A stretch of DNA of 64,000 bases from Nostoc sp. FACHB-892 (GTDB lineage: Bacteria > Cyanobacteriota > Cyanobacteriia > Cyanobacteriales > Nostocaceae), in assembly GCF_014698795.1 (NCBI RefSeq), contig NZ_JACJTR010000003.1, positions 124,001-188,000 on the forward strand, given 5' to 3'. Shown here piece after piece: positions 57,705-64,000 of the stretch (within the stretch, counting starts at the first letter, position 1; the number at the start of each line of letters is the position of its first letter). The notes under the pieces are model-generated. The model ran no database searches, was not told where the DNA came from, and saw only the letters and a list, made by a program, of their open reading frames with translations. The translations under genes were made by a program, and so were the position numbers.

Positions 57705-58262
57705 ATGATTTTAAACTTCAGAAATACCAGCGCTGTGTGTGCCGTATTTTTATTAGTCAATGTTAGCAGTTTTTACAAGTCAGCCATAGCCATTATAAAC
57801 AACCAGTCCCAATTAATAGCACAGCAGAGTCAAACCCAGCTACACCCAGTTTTTAAATCTATTCTGCCTAAATTAAAGCAAAAAACTCAAATTAAAATTT
57901 TATTGCCGAAGTTTATTCCTGAGTCGGATGGGGAAAATCCAATTTATGCGATTATAGAAGCTGCGACCCAAAAGAAGTACGAGATTTTACTGGGTTTTAG
58001 TCCTGACTGTAATGGTGCTTCTGCCTGTCGTTTGGGTGTTATTTCTGCCGAATCAGTAAGCCGCAAAACACCCCGCATGGCTGGGAAACGTATATCCTTA
58101 GCTAAGGGCATCACTGGCTATTTTGTAGATTTTACTTGTGGTGCGGGTTGTTCAGATGCTACCTTGACTTGGAGACAACGAGGTGTGCAATATGTTGTAG
58201 GGTTGAAAGCAGGCGATCGCATTTCTTTAATAAAAATGGCTAACTCTGCGATTAATCCCTAG
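57705..58262 (+). CDS. Exported protein of unknown function
   Basis: 185 residues. A signal peptide (AVCAVFLLVNVSSFYKSAIA) precedes a mature domain with four cysteines in conserved-looking settings (GFSPDCNGASACRLGV and DFTCGAGCSDATLTW), which probably form disulfides. Family unknown to me. Its stop overlaps the next, convergent gene by 4 bases. Confidence 0.75.
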   Translation: MILNFRNTSAVCAVFLLVNVSSFYKSAIAIINNQSQLIAQQSQTQLHPVFKSILPKLKQKTQIKILLPKFIPESDGENPIYAIIEAATQKKYEILLGFSPDCNGASACRLGVISAESVSRKTPRMAGKRISLAKGITGYFVDFTCGAGCSDATLTWRQRGVQYVVGLKAGDRISLIKMANSAINP

Positions 58263-58792
58263 CTCACATTAGAGTTTGACTTTACTTCCCAATTAAACAG
58301 CCGTGGCAATTGAGACACATCTATAGCGTAGTTAACAATCCATAGCGCCAATTCAAAAACCAACAAATATCGTACCCACTGCAACTCGCTTTTGGAATCC
58401 AAAAGCGTCAAACCCTCATACAACTGCCAGAAGCGGTAAGGCAAGTATATATAAGGAACTATCACCCACACTACATTTTGCAACTGTCTGAGTGTTACTC
58501 TTTCAGAGATGATTTGCAGCCCTAATACGATAAAATACCAACCAAGCACAGTTAACACACTGCGTTCGCCCCACCATACACCCCACAAAAGCATAACTAC
58601 TAATGGCAGCAAAACTCCTAGCAGCTGCACTGAGCCAAACCAGATTTTATACCAAGAGGGAAATGGTAGAGGTAGAGTATAAGGCTTTGTGTGTTTCCAC
58701 CCCCAATTTACAACCACAATAAAAAGTGTGGCAATTAGGAAAAAGAGGAGATTTTCTAAGAACAGATAGAGGTTGGTGTTTAAGGGAGCCAT
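58259..58792 (-). CDS. Integral membrane protein of unknown function
   Basis: 177 residues with about four hydrophobic segments (LENLLFFLIATLFIVVVNW, SVQLLGVLLPLVVMLLWGVWW, VLTVLGWYFIVLGLQII, YLLVFELALWIVNYAID). No motif recognised. It converges on the exported protein gene with a 4-base overlap. Confidence 0.75.
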   Translation of the reverse strand: MAPLNTNLYLFLENLLFFLIATLFIVVVNWGWKHTKPYTLPLPFPSWYKIWFGSVQLLGVLLPLVVMLLWGVWWGERSVLTVLGWYFIVLGLQIISERVTLRQLQNVVWVIVPYIYLPYRFWQLYEGLTLLDSKSELQWVRYLLVFELALWIVNYAIDVSQLPRLFNWEVKSNSNVS

Positions 58793-58852
58793 CGTGATAT
58801 TATCAACCTCTGATGTTCGTGTGTCATTCTACTCAAGTAATATTTTTGCTAT

Positions 58853-59476
58853 TTAACGACCTAGCCAAGTCTTGATAATGTCAAGAAGACTAGAACCACC
58901 CCAAATCAATGCCAACAGTATGGAAGTAGTCAACGCTGCCCCTATCACACACATAACTAAACCAACCAGGCTAATAGCGCCATCATCTTCCGATAAGCCA
59001 AAGCTAGTTACAAAAACTCCCATTGCTGGCAGGGTATTAGTTCCTGGAATCGGAATCATCATGGAAATTGCCATCAAGGCGATCGCTATACCAATGGTTA
59101 CTCTACCTGGTAAAGTAGTACAAATGTAGCTTAAACGAGGACGAGCGATCGCTTCAATTCTTTTTAACCAAGGAATCCCTGCCTTCAAAAACTTCTGAAC
59201 TGTTGTAAGTTGCATAGAATGATTCATCATCCGCTTGGGTAGCCAAGGGGTTTTGGCACCGACAATTAGCTGTATCGCTAACAGAAAAATCAAAATGCCG
59301 AAAGGAGTTGAGTATCCCGGTGCTGGAACTGGCAAAGCGGAAGGTAAAGACAGGATAACCAGCAAAAATCCAAAAATTCTTTCTTTTGCTAACAATAGAA
59401 TCTCTGCCAAAGTTACTTTTGATGGTCGGTCTTCCTCAAAAAAATAACGGTCTAATTCGTTAGATAGTCTAGCCAT
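58853..59476 (-). CDS. exoD: Exopolysaccharide synthesis protein ExoD
   Basis: 207 residues of the ExoD family. It has the N-terminal TLAEILLLAKERIFGFLLVILSLPSALP, GYSTPFGILIFLLAIQLIVG, and a second half with PGRVTIGIAIALMAISMMIPIPGTNTLPAMGVF. Four or so membrane helices. ExoD was found through exopolysaccharide and alkaline-sensitivity phenotypes; its molecular activity is unclear. Same strand as the preceding membrane protein gene, 60 bases apart. Confidence 0.9.
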   Translation of the reverse strand: MARLSNELDRYFFEEDRPSKVTLAEILLLAKERIFGFLLVILSLPSALPVPAPGYSTPFGILIFLLAIQLIVGAKTPWLPKRMMNHSMQLTTVQKFLKAGIPWLKRIEAIARPRLSYICTTLPGRVTIGIAIALMAISMMIPIPGTNTLPAMGVFVTSFGLSEDDGAISLVGLVMCVIGAALTTSILLALIWGGSSLLDIIKTWLGR

Positions 59477-59753
59477 GTATCACCAATATTTAGCAAAATT
59501 TAGTAAATAAATATACCAATTAACAAGCCAGATTCAGCAAATACAATAGCTTATGTCCTAAAAGAGATAAGTAATTCCATTAGTTCTGGTAAATCCAGAT
59601 GTATAGAATTTCTGATCTTTTAACAATAGATCCACAACATCTTAACGTTTAGCAATTTTCTTGAATAAAAAGTAATATTAAATTTACGTAAAGTTATTGT
59701 GTAATCTTTGAAATTATAGTGACAGATGATACATATTGGGTTATGGGTGCAAG

Positions 59754-60536
59754 ATGCAAAGATATTTGAAAGTACTAAGACTATTTTGGGGTGCTGCGAT
59801 CGCAGCAGAGTTAGAGTATCGGATTAACTTTTTTATAGCTACCCTCAGTAGCTTGGGAAATCTTGCAGGCAGTCTCTTTGGACTATTCTTGTTTTACCGG
59901 ACTGGCTACACTTTTAGTGGCTGGTCATGGGAAGCAGCTTTAGTAGTTCTAGGAATTTTTACTTTACTACAAGGATTTTCTGCTACTTTTCTAGCGTCGA
60001 ACTTGAATCGCATTGTCCGCCATGTCCAAGAAGGCACTTTAGACTTTATATTATTAAAACCTATCCGCAGTCAGTTTTGGCTTTCCACCCATACCCTTTC
60101 ACCTTGGGGACTGCCGGATCTAGTTTTTGGTGGTATTATTATTGCCTATGCAGGTAAACGTCTCGGTGTAGGCATAGACGACTATCTACTTGGTGTGCTG
60201 CCGTTATTGTTCAGCTTTGTGATTCTGTACAGCCTGTGGTTTATGCTGGGAGCGATGAGCATCTGGTTCGTGAAAATATACAACGTTACCGAAGTACTAC
60301 GTGGTTTGTTGGAAGCTGGACGATATCCTATAGCAGCATATCCTACTGCTTACCGCTTTTTCTTCACTTTTGTGATGCCAGTAGCTTTTTTAACTACTGT
60401 ACCAGCCCAAGCGCTACTGGGTCGAAGTGAAATTAGCTGGTTGATAGGTGCGACAATATTAGCAGTAGCATTGTTTTTCGCTTCCACTTGGTTTTGGCGA
60501 TTTGCATTGCGATTTTATACCAGTGCTTCGAGTTAG
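59754..60536 (+). CDS. ABC-2 family transporter permease
   Basis: 260 residues from the ATG at 59754; a TTG at 59736 would add six. Six membrane helices, with FWGAAIAAELEYRINFFIATLSSL at the start, GTLDFILLKPIRSQFWLS in the middle (typical of the DUF990/ABC-2 group), and ALFFASTWFWRFALRFYTSAS at the end. Such permeases pair with a second permease and an ATPase for export. No partner gene is next to it here. Confidence 0.88.
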   Translation: MQRYLKVLRLFWGAAIAAELEYRINFFIATLSSLGNLAGSLFGLFLFYRTGYTFSGWSWEAALVVLGIFTLLQGFSATFLASNLNRIVRHVQEGTLDFILLKPIRSQFWLSTHTLSPWGLPDLVFGGIIIAYAGKRLGVGIDDYLLGVLPLLFSFVILYSLWFMLGAMSIWFVKIYNVTEVLRGLLEAGRYPIAAYPTAYRFFFTFVMPVAFLTTVPAQALLGRSEISWLIGATILAVALFFASTWFWRFALRFYTSASS

Positions 60537-60563
60537 AGAGCTACAGAAACGCCTTTCAACTAA

Positions 60564-60761
60564 TGTAGAGCGACAAATTATCTAACCATAGCGACAAATA
60601 ATTTGTCAAGTTATTCAAGTTTGTAAGCTTTGCTTTAGAAGAATCTGATTTTTAGTGTTTCTGATATGAAGCTATAGAAATTGCTTGAACAAGCAATGTA
60701 GAAGAATTTGGATTGTTGACAAAGAATCTGCCGTTTTGGTCAAATAATTTGTCGCTCTACA
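60564..60761. mobile_element. 198-bp MITE with 18-bp perfect terminal inverted repeats
   Basis: TGTAGAGCGACAAATTAT at the left end is exactly inverted at 60744-60761. An internal 15-bp palindrome of the same gacaaat family is at 60593-60607. The interior is AT-rich and non-coding. The element ends 6 bases from the 3' end of tRNA-Pro. No target duplication is obvious. Confidence 0.75.
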
Positions 60762-60767
60762 AGTACA

Positions 60768-60841
60768 TCGGGATGACTGGATTCGAACCAGCGGCCCCTT
60801 CGTCCCGAACGAAGTGCGCTACCAAGCTGCGCCACATCCCG
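60768..60841 (-). tRNA. tRNA-Pro (anticodon CGG)
   Basis: On the minus strand the sequence folds into a complete cloverleaf: acceptor CGGGATG/CATCCCG with discriminator A, D arm GCGC-AGCTTGGTA-GCGC, anticodon stem CTTCG/CGAAG with loop TTCGGGA, and T loop TTCGAAT. CCA is not encoded. The MITE at 60564-60761 lies directly downstream. Confidence 0.95.
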
Positions 60842-60977
60842 TCATAAAAATGGCATTGTAAATTAAGAATATCACAACCTGTGCCAAATGACAGAATTAC
60901 ATCTATATATGATCGCTTCACCCAAGGCTTTGCTTGCTACGATTAAATTTGTATAACTCTAGTGGTAAAAGCGGATT

Positions 60978-61856
60978 GTGACTGTAAAACCAGACTGGTT
61001 GCGGGTAAAAGCACCTGGGCGTGAGCGCATCGGTAACGTTAAAGATATTTTGCGGGATTTAGCCCTTAATACAGTTTGTGAGGAAGCGTCCTGTCCGAAT
61101 ATTGGTGAATGCTTCAATGCTGGGACTGCCACGTTTTTAATTATGGGCCCGGCTTGTACACGCGCTTGTCCCTACTGTGATATTGATTTTGAGAAAAAAC
61201 CCAAACCACTAGACTCTACGGAACCTGCACGACTAGCGGAAGCTGTTCGCCGCATGAAACTTAATCATGTAGTAATTACTTCTGTAAACCGAGATGATCT
61301 GGCAGATGGTGGTGCGTCACAGTTTATAGCGTGTATTAATGCGGTTCGCTCTGTTTCACCTAACACCACAATTGAGGTACTAATTCCTGACTTGTGCGGT
61401 AATTGGAATGCTCTAGAGTTAATTCTACAAGCTGCGCCAGAGGTATTAAACCACAATACAGAAACTGTTCCACGCCTGTATCGTCGGGTGCGTCCCCAAG
61501 GAAACTACGATCGCACTTTAGAATTATTGCACCGCTCTCGCCAAGTTTCTCCCAGCACTTACACTAAATCTGGAATCATGGTTGGACTCGGTGAAACTGA
61601 TGTAGAAATCCGCCAAGTCATGCAAGACTTACGAACTGTAGATTGCGACATTTTGACAATCGGGCAATACCTCCAACCTAGTCAAAAACACTTGCAAGTA
61701 AATGAATTTATCAACCCAGAACAATTTGCTGCTTGGAAGGCATTCGCTGAAGAAATCGGATTTTTACAAGTTGTTTCTTCCCCTTTGACAAGAAGCTCAT
61801 ATCATGCAGAACAAGTCAGAGAATTAATGGAACGTTATCCCCGCAATCAATTTTAG
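60978..61856 (+). CDS. lipA: Lipoyl synthase LipA
   Basis: 292 residues from a GTG start ([18 protein letters not shown]). The auxiliary-cluster cysteines [12 protein letters not shown] and the radical-SAM cluster CTRACPYC are present, followed by [33 protein letters not shown] and [11 protein letters not shown]. It inserts sulfur into octanoyl groups of lipoyl-dependent enzymes. Confidence 0.96.
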   Translation: MTVKPDWLRVKAPGRERIGNVKDILRDLALNTVCEEASCPNIGECFNAGTATFLIMGPACTRACPYCDIDFEKKPKPLDSTEPARLAEAVRRMKLNHVVITSVNRDDLADGGASQFIACINAVRSVSPNTTIEVLIPDLCGNWNALELILQAAPEVLNHNTETVPRLYRRVRPQGNYDRTLELLHRSRQVSPSTYTKSGIMVGLGETDVEIRQVMQDLRTVDCDILTIGQYLQPSQKHLQVNEFINPEQFAAWKAFAEEIGFLQVVSSPLTRSSYHAEQVRELMERYPRNQF

Positions 61857-61910
61857 ATTTTAGATTGCTAAGAGGATGGGGTGATTGGGTGATGGAGAGA
61901 CTGTTGATTA

Positions 61911-62837
61911 ATGAATAAGCCAAAATCTGTAGCAATTCTGGGTGCGGGTGCTTGGGGTGCATCTCTAGCAAATCTCGCCGCAGCCAATGGTCATAGGGTG
62001 CGCGTGTGGTCGCGTCAAGGTTCCCAAATAGAAGCAGTTTTAAAAGATGTCCAAATAGTCGTATCTGCTATCTCAATGATTGGTGTAAGGGATGTTGCTT
62101 TCCAAGTCCAGTCTTTCCCCCTTTCTCCAGAAACAATTTTTGTGACGGCGACGAAAGGTTTAGACCCCCAAACCACCTGCACGCCGTCACAAATTTGGCA
62201 AACAGTATTTCCTAGCCATGCAGTGGTTGTCCTTTCTGGGCCTAATTTATCTAAAGAAATTCAACTAGAGTTACCAGCAGCAACAGTCGTAGCCAGTAAT
62301 ATTCCCACGGCTGCGGAAGTAGTGCAGTTAGTATTTTCATCTCATCGTTTCCGGGTATATACCAATCCCGATCCCTTGGGCGTGGAATTGGGGGGAACCC
62401 TGAAAAATGTTATTGCGATCGCAGCCGGTGTGTGCGATGGTTTACAACTGGGAACTAATGCCAAAGCTGCTTTAGTCACCCGTGGACTTACAGAAATGGT
62501 TCGCATCGGTAACGACTGGGGTGCAAAGACGGAAACATTTTATGGTTTATCGGGTCTTGGAGATTTGTTAGCAACCTGCAATAGTCCCTTAAGCCGCAAT
62601 TACCAAGTCGGCTACCAGCTAGCTGGTGGTAAGTCACTAACAGAAACTCTCGCAAATTTACAAGGAACTGCTGAAGGAGTGAACACTTGTCAAGTTTTAA
62701 TGCAACGAGCCAAGCAACAAAACATTCCTGTTCCAATTACTGAGCAAGTTTATCGGTTACTTCAGGGTGAAGTCACACCCCGACAAGCACTTGATGAACT
62801 GATGCTGCGAGATATCAAGCCAGAATACAACTACTAG
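61911..62837 (+). CDS. gpsA: NAD(P)-dependent glycerol-3-phosphate dehydrogenase GpsA
   Basis: 308 residues. The N-terminal nucleotide motif GAGAWGASLANLAA, VTATKGLD, SGPNLSKEI, catalytic Lys in GGTLKNVIAIAAGVCDGL, and GLSGLGDLLATCNSPLSRN are all present. Supplies glycerol-3-phosphate for membrane lipids. It lies 54 bases after lipA and may be co-transcribed with it. Confidence 0.95.
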   Translation: MNKPKSVAILGAGAWGASLANLAAANGHRVRVWSRQGSQIEAVLKDVQIVVSAISMIGVRDVAFQVQSFPLSPETIFVTATKGLDPQTTCTPSQIWQTVFPSHAVVVLSGPNLSKEIQLELPAATVVASNIPTAAEVVQLVFSSHRFRVYTNPDPLGVELGGTLKNVIAIAAGVCDGLQLGTNAKAALVTRGLTEMVRIGNDWGAKTETFYGLSGLGDLLATCNSPLSRNYQVGYQLAGGKSLTETLANLQGTAEGVNTCQVLMQRAKQQNIPVPITEQVYRLLQGEVTPRQALDELMLRDIKPEYNY

Positions 62838-63397
62838 TCATCTGTCAAGTTGAAATTGCTAGCTTAAGACCGACACGTAAGAGGACGGGTCACTCACTAT
62901 TTATGTCACTCACTCTCCGTATGGATTGAATTTTTGCAGTTAATACTAATAACTTAGACGATATGTATTAGTTCTACTTATACGTAAATAATCCTGAGAA
63001 AAAATTAGTAAATCATCAGGATATTACTTTTGCAGCCATGTAAAGGTGACTATGCCAATTATAAAGATGACATTCACTGAAGGATGTTTATACTGTGTTG
63101 CAAAAGTTACTATTAAAAACCATCTAGGTTGAAATGTTAACTAAGTAGTTTGAATATTGAAAGCCCAGCCGCGGATTTGAATAGCTATTGGTTTAATCAA
63201 AAGTTTAGCAGCCGATTAAGTTCAGTAATGCTGTATCCAATGAAACCTTTACAGTTAATTTCTAAAAAAATTGTAATGGAACCTTCAACCATGTTAGTTC
63301 ATCGTAAATCACGGGAACAATAGCAACAGTTGAATAGCTGACCGTAATCTAAGCTGACCGAAATCTATTGTTACCTGGAGCCATTGAGACGATCTTT
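62838..63397. other. Long 5' region of sigC
   Basis: 560 bases without a gene before the sigma factor. It contains a close repeat of tcactcact (around 62889 and 62907) and AT-rich stretches compatible with one or more promoters. No canonical NtcA site (GTA-N8-TAC) was found. The length suggests regulated transcription or a long leader. Confidence 0.4.
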
Positions 63398-64000
63398 ATG
63401 CCAGCAACATCTTTTTATGCAGATGCCCCCTACAATACCAAAAAGTCCCGCCAGGCTTTGGACTCGGATCTCACGGTTGACGAAAGTGAGTTATCGGTAG
63501 ATGACCTACAGGAGCTAGAAATGGCTGCTGCTGACAATGCTAACTTTGCTGCTAACACTAACCGTCGTAGTACCGACCTAGTACGTCTATATCTTCAGGA
63601 AATTGGTCGGGTTCGCTTGTTAGGGCGGGATGAAGAGGTTTCAGAAGCTCAAAAAGTTCAGCGTTACTTGCGGATGCGGATAGTGCTTGCTAACGCTGCA
63701 AAGCAAGGGGATGAAGTGATTTCGCCTTATCAAAGGTTAATTGAAGTTCAAGAACGTCTAACCTCAGAACTAGGACATCGCCCGTCTTTGGAAAGGTGGG
63801 CTGCCACTGCTGGTATAGTAGTATCGGATCTCAGACCGACTCTGGCAGAAGGCAAACGTCGCTGGGCTGAAATTGCTAAGTTGACAGTAGAAGAGTTGGA
63901 GCAAATTCAATCCCAAGGACTCCAAGCAAAAGAACACATGATTAAGGCAAATCTTCGCCTAGTTGTGTCTGTTGCTAAGAAATATCAAAATCGCGGTTTG
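63398..64000 (+). CDS. sigC: RNA polymerase sigma factor, group 2 SigC type (3' end outside window)
   Basis: The first 201 residues are present from ATG 63398 (MPATSFYADAPYN). After an acidic, low-similarity N-terminus come region 1.2 (STDLVRLYLQEIGRVRLLGRDEEV), a non-conserved spacer with LTSELGHRPSLERWAATAG, and the start of region 2 (HMIKANLRLVVSVAKKYQNRGL). Group 2 sigma factors of cyanobacteria respond to nutrient and light stress. SigC identity rests on the N-terminus and spacer pattern. Confidence 0.88.
   Translation, partial: MPATSFYADAPYNTKKSRQALDSDLTVDESELSVDDLQELEMAAADNANFAANTNRRSTDLVRLYLQEIGRVRLLGRDEEVSEAQKVQRYLRMRIVLANAAKQGDEVISPYQRLIEVQERLTSELGHRPSLERWAATAGIVVSDLRPTLAEGKRRWAEIAKLTVEELEQIQSQGLQAKEHMIKANLRLVVSVAKKYQNRGL

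Noticed and set aside
60564..60841. tRNA-associated integrative element with att site
   Set aside because: No integrase and no repeat of the tRNA 3' end were found. The adjacent palindromic element is better described as a MITE.
62941..63020. NtcA-binding site upstream of sigC
   Set aside because: The nearest match, GTA-N7-TAC near 62966, has the wrong spacing for the GTA-N8-TAC consensus.

Overview
The window comes from a filamentous, nitrogen-fixing (Nostoc/Anabaena-type) cyanobacterium. Pointers seen directly are the very frequent HIP1 octamer GCGATCGC, heptameric STRR repeats (taactcc/gttagga type) between genes, the myxoxanthophyll genes cruF-cruG, a stand-alone nitrogenase Fe protein, a homologue of the orange carotenoid protein C-terminal domain, a cyanoglobin, and a SigC-type sigma factor at the right edge. 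Most genes are ordinary chromosomal genes on both strands, in one- to three-gene units.

Layout. 1-6 kb: the end of a chemotaxis-like locus (MCP C-terminus, a small four-helix-bundle protein, a large CheA-CheW-receiver hybrid), then a Uma2 nuclease-like protein. 6-8 kb: polyamine-type ABC transporter genes (potB, potD). 8.5-10.7 kb: cruF and cruG. 10.8-12.6 kb: RNase HI with a C-terminal extension, then a gap holding a MITE-like inverted-repeat element and a 21-bp minisatellite. 12.6-21.6 kb: signalling genes (CHASE2 Ser/Thr kinase, a 1592-residue PAS/GAF hybrid histidine kinase, a second Ser/Thr kinase). 21.9-26.6 kb: a degenerate alpha/beta-hydrolase, two unknown proteins, FtsE, a WecG/TagA glycosyltransferase. 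26.9-29.9 kb: NarL regulator, receiver-GAF-PP2C phosphatase and RsbW-like kinase, probably a partner-switching module. 30-34.9 kb: OCP-CTD homologue, prmA, serA, and a methyltransferase-HIT fusion.

34.9-36.6 kb is a decay zone: a Uma2 pseudogene, repeats, glbN, and a higBA module whose toxin has lost its 5' half. 36.6-45.5 kb: glgB, a small lipoprotein, a possible structured RNA, a bitopic FtsL-like protein with ftsI, a heme-oxygenase-like diiron protein and a methyltransferase. 45.5-51.3 kb: HAF/PEP-CTERM protein, glycerophosphodiesterase, VWA protein, ligA. 51.4-55.3 kb: two unknown genes, an XRE-PBP regulator of the molybdate-sensor type, and an orphan nifH with a hairpin on each side. 55.5-64 kb: GAF-GGDEF protein, TxlA-like thioredoxin, membrane proteins, ExoD, an ABC-2 permease, a 198-bp MITE abutting tRNA-Pro(CGG), lipA, gpsA and the start of sigC.

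No CRISPR array, rRNA, prophage or intact IS transposase was seen. Best candidates for a second look are the nifH/regulator/hairpin block, the methyltransferase-HIT fusion lacking its nucleophilic histidine, the diiron-protein/methyltransferase neighbourhood, the alpha/beta-hydrolase without a catalytic triad, and the non-coding elements at 11.9-12.4, 39.6-39.8 and 60.6-60.8 kb.
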